Shown: piece after piece, positions 1 to 5,548 of the stretch | Layout: every line of letters starts with the position of its first letter | Position numbering within the stretch: the stretch's first letter is position 1 | DNA from: Bordetella parapertussis | GTDB lineage: Bacteria > Pseudomonadota > Gammaproteobacteria > Burkholderiales > SG8-39 | Direction: 5' to 3' | Assembly: GCA_945869935.1 (NCBI GenBank) | Contig: CAMBSA010000159.1 | Location: 1-5,548 of the forward strand | Length of the DNA stretch: 5,548 bases | Translations under genes and position numbers: made by a program | Notes under the pieces: generated by a model | Told to the model about the DNA's origin: nothing | Database searches by the model: none | What the model saw: the letters and a program-made list of their open reading frames with translations, nothing else

Positions 1-13
1 TGGGGGAGTTACG

Positions 14-30
14 AGGGGGCGTAGCCCCCT
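14..30. repeat. Perfect GC hairpin upstream of the hydrolase gene
   Basis: Positions 14-20 (AGGGGGC) pair perfectly with 24-30 (GCCCCCT) around a 3-nt GTA loop. Only TGTT follows, so it is a weak candidate for an intrinsic terminator of a gene lying before the window; it could also be a dispersed hairpin repeat, since a nearly identical element lies at 3059-3075. No coding region can be supported in the first 96 bases. Confidence 0.5.
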
Positions 31-85
31 TGTTCAGTGGCTCCTTAGCAGTGAGCAGTTCATCCCCGACAACACATCAAGAGGC

Positions 86-89
86 GGAG
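86..89 (+). promoter_or_regulatory. Ribosome binding site of the alpha/beta hydrolase gene
   Basis: GGAG lies 7 nt before the ATG at 97, inside the purine-rich stretch 81-89. This supports the ATG at 97 as the start. Confidence 0.65.
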
Positions 90-96
90 CAGAAAC

Positions 97-975
97 ATGG
101 CAAGTGAATCAAGACAGGATTACCGCAGCATCTGGACCGACATGCAGAAGGTGCCGTTCCGCCAGGGCTGGATCAACGCGGGTGGAATCAACACGCGCTA
201 CGCCGAGGCCGGTTCGCCCGATGCGCCGGTGATCGTGATGCTGCACGGCACCGCCGGCAGCTGGGAGGCGTTCTCCGGCAACTTCGCCGAGCACGCGAAG
301 CACTTTCGCTGCCTCGCGATCGACATGATCGGCAGCGGCTTTTCCGACAAGCCGGACATGGATTACGAAATCCCGACCTACGTGAAGCACGCGCACGACT
401 TCATGAAGGCGATGGGCGTGAAGAAGGCTTCCTTCATCGGCGTATCGCTCGGCGCCTGGGTCGCGGCGCGCTTCGCGATCACGCACCCGGACATGACAGA
501 AAAGCTGACCCTGCTATCGGCAGCAGGCTTGTACGCCAACGAGCAGAACATGGCGCGCATCCGCGGCGGCCGCAGCAAGGCGGTGGAAGACCCCACCTGG
601 GAAAACGTCAAACCGATCTTCGACAAGCTGCTGTATCTGGAGAAGAACCGTATCGACGACCTGATCGCGGTGCGCCAGGCGGTGTACCGCCAACCCGAGA
701 TGAAGCAGGCGATGGCGCACATCCTCTGCCTGCAGGAGCCGGACATCCGCAGGCGCAACCTGATCTCCGAGCAGGAATGGAAAAGCCTCAGTGCACCGTC
801 GCTGTTCATCGGAGCGATCTCCGATCCCGACGAATATCTCGAGACAGCCAGGGTGGTGTCCAAATGGATGCCGAACGCGCGCTATGTCGAGATGAAGGAT
901 GTGGGTCACTGGCCGCAGTTCGAAAACGCCGCCGCTTTCAACACGCTCAACCTCGAGTTTCTCCTCGGCAAGTAG
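97..975 (+). CDS. Alpha/beta-fold hydrolase, meta-cleavage C-C hydrolase-like
   Basis: A 292-residue soluble protein with no signal peptide or membrane segment. The order of motifs is that of the alpha/beta-hydrolase fold: a strand ending in the oxyanion-hole HGTAGSW (His50-Gly51), the D76-MIGSGFSDKP segment, the nucleophile elbow GVSLGA with Ser117, a helical lid region from about residue 145 to 225, then Asp243 in GAISDPDE and His271 in DVGHWPQFE, which complete a Ser-Asp-His triad. Length and the GxGxSD and GHWPQFE motifs resemble hydrolases that cleave ring-fission products (MhpC/BphD/XylF group), but esterases, lactonases and haloalkane-type relatives share them, so the substrate is not assigned. 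The start is supported by a GGAG sequence 7 nt upstream. It lies 242 bp before korC with a hairpin between, so cotranscription is doubtful. Its nearness to a 2-oxoacid oxidoreductase fits a catabolic locus for aromatic or alicyclic compounds, which is inference. Confidence 0.85.
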   Translation: MASESRQDYRSIWTDMQKVPFRQGWINAGGINTRYAEAGSPDAPVIVMLHGTAGSWEAFSGNFAEHAKHFRCLAIDMIGSGFSDKPDMDYEIPTYVKHAHDFMKAMGVKKASFIGVSLGAWVAARFAITHPDMTEKLTLLSAAGLYANEQNMARIRGGRSKAVEDPTWENVKPIFDKLLYLEKNRIDDLIAVRQAVYRQPEMKQAMAHILCLQEPDIRRRNLISEQEWKSLSAPSLFIGAISDPDEYLETARVVSKWMPNARYVEMKDVGHWPQFENAAAFNTLNLEFLLGK

Positions 976-1054
976 ACGGTGCCGGGTCGCGGGCGGACAT
1001 CGGCCGGGAGGCCTCTCGCGGCTGGAGGTGACGCTCGTGCGGCGCCCCTCGATT

Positions 1055-1077
1055 TCGCCCGCAAACGGGCGATTCTT
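1055..1077 (+). terminator. Possible intrinsic terminator after the hydrolase gene
   Basis: Positions 1055-1061 (TCGCCCG) pair perfectly with 1066-1072 (CGGGCGA) around a CAAA loop, followed by TTCTT and, a little further, TTTTC at 1083-1087. The stem is good but the T tract is interrupted, so termination may be partial. It lies 80 bp after the hydrolase stop and would separate that gene from korC. Confidence 0.45.
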
Positions 1078-1136
1078 CAGGCTTTTCAAGACGATTTTCC
1101 GGTAGTATGCGTGCAGTTTTAGTGGCGTTCGGTCAA

Positions 1137-1151
1137 CCCGCATCCTGCGGG
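1137..1151. repeat. Short inverted repeat in the korC leader
   Basis: CCCGCA at 1137-1142 and TGCGGG at 1146-1151 form a perfect 6-bp stem with a TCC loop. It is followed by no T tract, so it is not a terminator. It could be an operator half-site pair or a leader RNA hairpin; nothing in the sequence decides between these or excludes chance in GC-rich DNA. Confidence 0.3.
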
Positions 1152-1171
1152 AAACCAGCGGACTGAAGCAC

Positions 1172-1185
1172 TTAATAATAAAAAA
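1172..1185 (+). promoter_or_regulatory. A/T run upstream of korC: possible -10 region or translation enhancer
   Basis: Fourteen consecutive A/T bases stand out in a GC-rich intergenic region. AATAAT at 1174-1179 matches five of six bases of the sigma70 -10 consensus, but no good -35 hexamer lies 16-18 bp upstream. If transcription starts elsewhere, the run would be an unstructured A-rich segment 16 nt before the Shine-Dalgarno sequence, which can aid ribosome loading. Other promoter matches in this gap (TAGTAT at 1103-1108) also lack a correctly spaced -35. Confidence 0.25.
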
Positions 1186-1201
1186 CCGGTCGCGGGCGCC
1201 C

Positions 1202-1213
1202 AAAGGAGGGTGA
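1202..1213 (+). promoter_or_regulatory. Very strong Shine-Dalgarno sequence of korC
   Basis: AAAGGAGGGTGA is close to the full complement of the 16S rRNA 3' end, with GGAGG at 1205-1209 ending 8 nt before TTG at 1218. It decides the TTG start: the next in-frame ATG is residue 45, beyond two conserved cluster-ligand cysteines, and has no comparable site. Confidence 0.8.
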
Positions 1214-1217
1214 ACGT

Positions 1218-3041
1218 TTGAAGCCGACTGACATCGGCAATCCGAACTACTTCCATAAAGTGGTCGATTGCCAGTGGGCATGCCCCGCGCATACCCCTGT
1301 TCCTGAATACATCCGGTTGATTGCAGCAGGGCGTTACTCCGACGCCTACATGATCAATTGGGAATCCAACGTCTTCCCCGGAATTCTTGGTCGTACCTGC
1401 GACCGTCCCTGTGAACCCGCCTGCCGGCGCAGTCGCGTCGAAGACGGCGAGAGCAAGGAACCGGTCGCGATCTGCCGCCTCAAGCGCGTCGCAGCCGACA
1501 ACAAGGACGACATCACCGCACGGCTGCCGAAACCTCCCGAGAAGAAGAACGGCAAGCGCATCGCCTGCGTCGGCGCCGGCCCGGCCTCGCTCACCGTCGC
1601 TCGCGACCTGCTGCCCAACGGCTACCACGTCACGATCTTCGAACAGGACCCGTTTGCCGCCGGCATGATCCGCAGCCAGATCCCGCGCTTCCGCCTGCCG
1701 GAGTCGGTGATCGACGAGGAAGTCGGCTATATCGCCGGCCTCGGCCTCGACCTGCGCCTGGGCAAGAAGGTCGAGAGCATGAAGTCGCTGCTCGCCGAGG
1801 GCTTTGATGCGATCTTCATCGGCTCCGGCGCGCCACGCGGCCGCGACCTCGATGTGCCCGGCCGTACCGAGGCCGCGAAGAACATCCATATCGGCATCGA
1901 CTGGCTGTCCTCGGTCTCCTTCGGCCATATCGAGAAGGTGGGCCGGCGGGTGGTGGTTCTCGGTGGCGGCAACACCGCGATGGACTGCTGCCGCACCGCG
2001 CGCCGCCTTGGCGGCGAGGACGTCAAGGTCATCGTCCGTTCCGGCTTCGAGGAGATGAAGGCCTCGCCGTGGGAGAAGGAAGACGCTATCCACGAAGGCA
2101 TTCCGATCCTCAATTTCCTCGTGCCGAAGGCGGTGATCCACGAAAACGGCAAGCTCGCCGGCATCACCTTCGACAAGGTGAAGGCGGTGTACGACGACAA
2201 GGGACGCAGGAGCCTCGTCTCCACCGGCGAACCCGAGCAGATGTTCCCCTGCGATGACATCCTCGTCGCGATCGGCCAGGAGAACTCCTACCCCTGGATC
2301 GAGCGTGATGCCGGCATCGAGTTCGACAAATGGGACATGCCCAAGGTCGACACGGTCACCTTCCAGTCCACCGTTCCCAATGTGTTCTTCGGCGGCGATG
2401 CGGCTTTCGGCCCGAAGAACATCATCTGGGCGGTGGCGCACGGCCACGACGCCGCGGTGTCGATTGACAAGCTGCTGAACGGCGAGGATTTGACGCAACG
2501 GCCGTCGCCGCTGGTAAATCTGGTCTCGCAGAAGATGGGCATCCACGAGTGGACCTACGACAACGACGTCTCGCTCGACCTGCGCTTCAAGGTGCCGCAT
2601 GCCGACGCGAAGCTCGCGTTGAAGAGCATCAAGGTCGAGGTGGAGAAGGGCTTTGATATCGCCACTGCGTTCAAGGAGGCGCAGCGCTGCCTCAACTGCG
2701 ACGTGCAGACGGTGTTCGCGCCCAAGCTGTGCATCGAATGCGACGCCTGTGTCGACATCTGCCCGATGGACTGCATCACCTTCACCGGCAACGCCGAGGA
2801 ACCGGAGTTGCGCCGGCAGTTGCAAGCGCCGGCGCTCAACCTGACCCAGGACCTGTACCTGTCCGACGGGCTCAAGACCGGCCGCGTGATGGTGAAGGAC
2901 GAGGACGTGTGCCTGCACTGCGGATTGTGCGCCGAGCGTTGCCCGACAGGTGCCTGGGACATGCAGAAGTTCTTGCTCAACACCACCAATGCGGGTCCGG
3001 CCTGCAGGGACAAGTACACGCCGCAGCGCAAAGCCGCGTAG
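1218..3041 (+). CDS. korC: KorC: FAD/NAD(P)- and FeS-containing subunit of 2-oxoglutarate:NADP+ oxidoreductase
   Basis: A 607-residue cytoplasmic protein of the glutamate-synthase small subunit (GltD) type. The N-terminal helical FeS domain (about 1-95) has Cys18, Cys22, Cys61, Cys65 and Cys69. An FAD-binding Rossmann motif GAGPAS is at 119-124, a pyridine-nucleotide motif GGGNTA at 249-254, and the closing FAD contact GGDAAFGP at 392-399. After an RCLNC motif (Cys491, Cys494) come two CxxCxxCxxxCP ferredoxin motifs: Cys505/508/511/515 and Cys565/568/571/575. It would pass electrons from the KorAB clusters through FeS centres and FAD to NADP+, or in reverse. Known family: KorABC of Aromatoleum evansii, where a flavoprotein of this kind makes the enzyme NADP-linked. 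It starts at TTG behind a near-perfect Shine-Dalgarno site, and korA follows after 110 bp. Alternatives are a BzdV- or PadH-like NAD(P)H:ferredoxin oxidoreductase; the adjoining korAB genes favour KorC. Confidence 0.85.
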   Translation: MKPTDIGNPNYFHKVVDCQWACPAHTPVPEYIRLIAAGRYSDAYMINWESNVFPGILGRTCDRPCEPACRRSRVEDGESKEPVAICRLKRVAADNKDDITARLPKPPEKKNGKRIACVGAGPASLTVARDLLPNGYHVTIFEQDPFAAGMIRSQIPRFRLPESVIDEEVGYIAGLGLDLRLGKKVESMKSLLAEGFDAIFIGSGAPRGRDLDVPGRTEAAKNIHIGIDWLSSVSFGHIEKVGRRVVVLGGGNTAMDCCRTARRLGGEDVKVIVRSGFEEMKASPWEKEDAIHEGIPILNFLVPKAVIHENGKLAGITFDKVKAVYDDKGRRSLVSTGEPEQMFPCDDILVAIGQENSYPWIERDAGIEFDKWDMPKVDTVTFQSTVPNVFFGGDAAFGPKNIIWAVAHGHDAAVSIDKLLNGEDLTQRPSPLVNLVSQKMGIHEWTYDNDVSLDLRFKVPHADAKLALKSIKVEVEKGFDIATAFKEAQRCLNCDVQTVFAPKLCIECDACVDICPMDCITFTGNAEEPELRRQLQAPALNLTQDLYLSDGLKTGRVMVKDEDVCLHCGLCAERCPTGAWDMQKFLLNTTNAGPACRDKYTPQRKAA

Positions 3042-3053
3042 GCATGTGCTGAC

Positions 3054-3082
3054 CGCGCGAGGGGGTGTCGCCCCCGCGCGCG
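3054..3082. repeat. Intercistronic hairpin 1, between korC and korA
   Basis: GGGGG (3061-3065) pairs with CCCCC (3071-3075) around TGTCG; after an A-G mismatch (3060/3076) six further pairs join 3054-3059 to 3077-3082. No T tract follows, so termination is unlikely. It may stabilise or mark a processing point in the korCAB message. Its core 3059-3075 matches 13-29 at 15 of 17 positions. Confidence 0.5.
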
Positions 3083-3093
3083 CCAGAGTCACG

Positions 3094-3120
3094 GTCCCCG
3101 GCGACAAACCCGCCGGGGAC
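3094..3120. repeat. Intercistronic hairpin 2, perfect 10-bp GC stem before korA
   Basis: GTCCCCGGCG (3094-3103) is the exact reverse complement of CGCCGGGGAC (3111-3120), with a 7-nt loop. It ends 31 nt before the korA ATG and leaves the korA ribosome binding site free. The following sequence is purine-rich rather than a T tract, which argues against an intrinsic terminator and for an mRNA-stability or processing element. Confidence 0.6.
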
Positions 3121-3141
3121 TCGAAGAAGAAGAGCGAGAGC

Positions 3142-3145
3142 GGAG
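3142..3145 (+). promoter_or_regulatory. Ribosome binding site of korA
   Basis: GGAG lies 6 nt before the ATG at 3152. It favours this start over a GTG 29 codons upstream at 3065, which sits inside a hairpin, has no ribosome binding site and would add an arginine- and proline-rich extension unlike the family. Confidence 0.75.
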
Positions 3146-3151
3146 AAGCAG

Positions 3152-4993
3152 ATGAAAAGAATCGAAGCGGTCAACGATTTTGTCGTCAAGTTCGCCAACG
3201 TCAACGGATCCGGATCGGCCTCGGCCAACGAACTTTTCGCCCGGGCTATCCTGCGCATGGGCGTGCCGGTGAGCCCGCGCAATATCTTCCCCTCGAACAT
3301 CCAGGGTCTTCCCACCTGGTACGAGGTGCGGGTGAACGAGCGCGGATACCTCGGCCGGCGCGGCGGTGTGGACCTGATGGTCGCGATGAATCCGCAGACC
3401 TGGGCCGCCGACGTCAAGGAAATCGAGCCCGGCGGCTACATCCTCTACGACAGCTCGCGCGCGGTGCCGCAGTCGCGCTTTCGCGAGGACATCAATGTCA
3501 TCGGCGTGCCGCTCACAGAGATCTGCAACGCCGCCTACACCGACCCGCGCCAGCGCCAGCTGTTCAAGAACATCCTGTACCTCGGTGCGCTTTCGGCCCT
3601 GATCGAGATCGACCCGAAGGAAATCGAGAAGCTCTTCGGCGAGCAGTACCGCGGCAAGGAAAAACTGCTCGACTCCAACGTCAAGGCACTGCATCTGGGT
3701 CGCGATTGGGCGCTCAAGAACCTCGATTGCCCGATCGGCCTGCGCCTGCGCCGCGCCGACGAGGTGGGCAACAGCATCTTCATCGAGGGCAACAGCGCGG
3801 TGGCGCTCGGCGCGGTGTATGGCGGCGCGACCGTCTGCGCCTGGTACCCGATCACGCCGTCCTCGTCCGTCGCCGAAGCCTTCATCAAGTATTGCGAGAA
3901 GTACCGCGTCGATGCCGACACCGGACAGCACAAGTTCGCGATCGTGCAGGCCGAGGACGAACTCGCCTCGATCGGCATGGTGGTGGGCGCAGGATGGAAC
4001 GGAGCGCGCGCCTTCACAGCCACCTCGGGGCCCGGCATCTCGCTCATGCAGGAGTTCATCGGCCTCGCGTACTTTGCCGAAATCCCGGTGACGATCGTCG
4101 ATGTGCAGCGTGGCGGCCCGTCGACCGGCATGCCCACGCGCACCCAGCAGTCGGATGTGACGATCTGCGCCTACGCGAGCCACGGCGACACCAAGCACAT
4201 CCTGCTGTTCCCGGAAGATCCGAAGGAGTGCTTCGACTTCACCGCCGCGTCGCTCGATCTCGCCGACCGCTTCCAGACGCCGGTCTTCATGATGACCGAC
4301 CTCGATATCGGCATGAACACGCGACTGTGCGCGCCCTTGGAATGGGACGACAGCAAGCAGTACGACCGCGGCAAGGTCATGAGCTACGAGGAACTCGAGG
4401 CGGGCAAGGATTTTGGCCGTTACCTGGATGTGGACGGTGACGGCATTCCGTACCGCACTCTGCCCGGTACGCACCCGACCAAGGGCTCGTACTTCACCCG
4501 CGGCACCACGCGCGACGCCTACGCCCGCTACAGCGAGGCGGGGTCCGATTACATGTACAACATGACGCGCCTGCTCAAGAAGTTCGAGACCGCGCGCAGC
4601 TTCGTGCCCAAGCCGATCGAGCGCAAGTCTGCCAAGGCGACGCGTTTTGGCGTGCTGTATTACGGCTCCACCAGCCCGGCGATGACCGAGGCGCTGGACC
4701 GGCTGGAGGAACAGGGCCTGCACGTGGATGCGATGCGGGTGCGCGCCTTCCCGTTTACCCAGGAAGTCGAGGAATTCATCTCGCAGCACGAGCAGTTGTT
4801 CGTGGTCGAGCAGAACCGCGACGCACAACTGCGCATGCTGATGATGAACGAGCTTGCGATCGACCCGGCGCGCCTGATGCCGGTGCTGCATTACGACGGC
4901 ACACCGATCACCGCGCGCTTCATCATCCGCGAGGTCGAGGAAAAGCTCGCACTGTTCAACGTCAAACCGCTGCGCAAGGGCAAGGTGGCCTGA
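3152..4993 (+). CDS. korA: KorA: fused gamma-alpha subunit of 2-oxoglutarate oxidoreductase
   Basis: A 613-residue protein combining two subunit types. The gamma domain (about 10-190) carries the NGSGSASAN loop near 18-26 and the conserved YLGRRGGVDLMVAMN segment. The alpha domain starts near GNSAVALGA (214) and has YPITPSSS at 232-239, TSGPGISLM from 291, and QRGGPSTGMPT at 319-329 with Arg320; these belong to the pyrimidine-side TPP and substrate region of the 2-oxoacid:ferredoxin oxidoreductase family. A transketolase-C-like domain follows from about 495 (RFGVLYYGS) and includes EQNRDAQLR near 553. The fused gamma-alpha layout and length are those of the KorA type rather than of pyruvate or phenylglyoxylate enzymes with separate subunits. 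With KorB it converts 2-oxoglutarate plus CoA to succinyl-CoA and CO2, giving two low-potential electrons. There is no ferredoxin domain here, so KorC probably replaces a delta subunit. Related branched-chain 2-oxoacids as substrates cannot be excluded. Confidence 0.9.
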   Translation: MKRIEAVNDFVVKFANVNGSGSASANELFARAILRMGVPVSPRNIFPSNIQGLPTWYEVRVNERGYLGRRGGVDLMVAMNPQTWAADVKEIEPGGYILYDSSRAVPQSRFREDINVIGVPLTEICNAAYTDPRQRQLFKNILYLGALSALIEIDPKEIEKLFGEQYRGKEKLLDSNVKALHLGRDWALKNLDCPIGLRLRRADEVGNSIFIEGNSAVALGAVYGGATVCAWYPITPSSSVAEAFIKYCEKYRVDADTGQHKFAIVQAEDELASIGMVVGAGWNGARAFTATSGPGISLMQEFIGLAYFAEIPVTIVDVQRGGPSTGMPTRTQQSDVTICAYASHGDTKHILLFPEDPKECFDFTAASLDLADRFQTPVFMMTDLDIGMNTRLCAPLEWDDSKQYDRGKVMSYEELEAGKDFGRYLDVDGDGIPYRTLPGTHPTKGSYFTRGTTRDAYARYSEAGSDYMYNMTRLLKKFETARSFVPKPIERKSAKATRFGVLYYGSTSPAMTEALDRLEEQGLHVDAMRVRAFPFTQEVEEFISQHEQLFVVEQNRDAQLRMLMMNELAIDPARLMPVLHYDGTPITARFIIREVEEKLALFNVKPLRKGKVA

Positions 4994-5006
4994 GCCGCAG
5001 GCTCAG
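4990..5006. repeat. Intercistronic hairpin enclosing the korA stop codon
   Basis: CTGAGCC (4990-4996) pairs perfectly with GGCTCAG (5000-5006) around GCA, and one more C-G pair (4989/5007) extends it. The TGA stop of korA (4991-4993) lies in the left arm. The following bases are a C run, not a T tract, so read-through into korB is expected. Confidence 0.5.
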
Positions 5007-5029
5007 GTACCCCCCCGCTGACGACACAC

Positions 5030-5033
5030 AGGA
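5030..5033 (+). promoter_or_regulatory. Ribosome binding site of korB
   Basis: AGGA lies 6 nt before the ATG at 5040, a moderate site that supports this start 46 bp after korA. Confidence 0.6.
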
Positions 5034-5039
5034 CCGCAC

Positions 5040-5548
5040 ATGACCTACATCGCCAAACCGAAGCTCCACCATCCGACCCTCACCAAGAACCTCGCCGGCT
5101 ACACCCGGCGCGACTACGAGGGCAAGATCTCCACGCTCTGCGCCGGATGCGGCCACGACTCGATCTCGGCCGCGATCATCCAGGCCTGCTGGGAACTGGA
5201 TATCGAACCGCACCGCGTGGCCAAGCTCTCGGGCATCGGCTGCTCCTCCAAGACGCCGGACTACTTCCTCGGCGCCTCGCACGGGTTCAACTCGGTGCAC
5301 GGGCGCATGCCCTCGGTGCTCACCGGCGCCAACCTCGCCAACCGCGAGCTCGTGTACCTCGGCGTCTCGGGCGACGGCGACTCGGCCTCGATCGGCTTCG
5401 GCCAGTTCGCGCATTGTGTTCGACGCGGCGTGAACATGTGCTACATCGTCGAGAACAACGGCGTATACGGCCTCACCAAGGGGCAGTTCTCCGCCACCGC
5501 GGACAAGGGCTCCAAGTCCAAGCGCGGCGTGGTGAATTCGGATTCCGC
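5040..5548 (+). CDS. korB: KorB: TPP-binding beta subunit of 2-oxoglutarate oxidoreductase (3' end cut by window)
   Basis: Open to the window end, with 169 codons visible out of a usual family length of roughly 280-350. Residues seen: CAGCGHDSI (Cys34 and Cys37), typical of KorB-type beta subunits and part of their FeS ligand set; GIGCSS (65-70) with Cys68; the TPP/Mg motif GDGDSASIG at 111-119, closed by the NNGVYGLTKGQFSAT segment (139-153). Together these are the diphosphate- and metal-binding elements of the 2-oxoacid:acceptor oxidoreductase beta subunit. It would pair with KorA to form the catalytic core and pass electrons from the TPP radical intermediate to its [4Fe-4S] cluster and on to KorC. 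The ATG at 5040 has an AGGA site 6 nt upstream, and the first conserved block begins near residue 25, as expected. The missing part should contain the remaining cluster cysteine and the C-terminal domain; whether the gene is intact cannot be seen. Confidence 0.92.
   Translation, partial: MTYIAKPKLHHPTLTKNLAGYTRRDYEGKISTLCAGCGHDSISAAIIQACWELDIEPHRVAKLSGIGCSSKTPDYFLGASHGFNSVHGRMPSVLTGANLANRELVYLGVSGDGDSASIGFGQFAHCVRRGVNMCYIVENNGVYGLTKGQFSATADKGSKSKRGVVNSDS

Noticed and set aside
47..59. Direct repeat AGCAGT-N-AGCAGT before the hydrolase
   Set aside because: Six-base copies are too short to distinguish from chance, and no promoter elements are correctly placed around them.
1085..1108. Candidate sigma70 promoter TTCAAG / TAGTAT before korC
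   Set aside because: Spacing between the hexamers is 12 bp, too short, and each matches the consensus only partly.
514..1281. 255-codon open frame on the - strand over the hydrolase 3' end and the intergenic gap
   Set aside because: Antisense to the hydrolase, no recognisable domain, no supported start.
1119..3107. 662-codon open frame on the - strand across korC
   Set aside because: It is antisense to a gene with clear FAD, NAD(P) and FeS motifs; its protein is rich in Arg, Ala, His and Val with no recognisable domain, typical of the shadow frame of high-GC genes.
3065..3151. 29-codon upstream extension of korA from a GTG at 3065
   Set aside because: No ribosome binding site, start within a hairpin, extension is basic and low-complexity, and the ATG at 3152 has GGAG at good spacing.
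2950..4440. 496-codon open frame on the + strand overlapping korC and korA
   Set aside because: It runs through the two intercistronic hairpins and overlaps korA in another frame; the protein is Arg/Pro-rich with no motifs.
3089..4891. 600-codon open frame on the - strand across korA
   Set aside because: Same reason: the + strand has unmistakable KorA motifs, and the antisense product is low-complexity Arg/Ala/His/Asp-rich.
4990..5016. Terminator between korA and korB
   Set aside because: The hairpin is followed by a C run, not T residues, and korB begins 46 bp after korA with its own ribosome binding site.

Overview
The window is GC-rich DNA with strong G/C bias at third codon positions, from a proteobacterium. 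The gene content fits a betaproteobacterium of the Aromatoleum/Azoarcus/Thauera kind, in which an NADP-linked 2-oxoglutarate oxidoreductase supplies electrons for anaerobic reduction of aromatic rings. This placement is an inference from protein families and gene order, not from a phylogenetic marker.

Layout, all genes on the + strand: (1) a short leader with a GC hairpin (14-30) and a ribosome binding site; (2) an alpha/beta hydrolase of the meta-cleavage C-C hydrolase type (97-975); (3) a 242-bp intergenic region with a likely terminator, a small inverted repeat, an isolated A/T run and a very strong Shine-Dalgarno sequence; (4) a 607-residue flavin/iron-sulfur protein of the GltD type with a C-terminal two-cluster ferredoxin domain (1218-3041, TTG start), matching KorC; (5) the fused gamma-alpha subunit KorA (3152-4993); (6) the thiamine-diphosphate beta subunit KorB (from 5040, cut by the window end).

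How they work together: KorA and KorB form the 2-oxoacid:acceptor oxidoreductase core, which binds 2-oxoglutarate, CoA and TPP and oxidises the 2-oxoacid to succinyl-CoA and CO2. KorC carries ferredoxin-type clusters plus FAD- and pyridine-nucleotide-binding Rossmann folds, so it can link the core to NADP(H) or to a soluble ferredoxin. The korC-korA-korB spacing (110 and 46 bp, no room for promoters of usual size without overlapping hairpins) suggests one transcript. The hydrolase upstream looks like a separate unit ended by its own terminator; its substrate is unknown.

No mobile element, CRISPR array, tRNA or rRNA was seen. The system itself is not new; the less ordinary signals are GC hairpins at each korCAB junction, a near-identical hairpin shared between the window start and the korC-korA gap, and the long linker between the two ferredoxin motifs of KorC.
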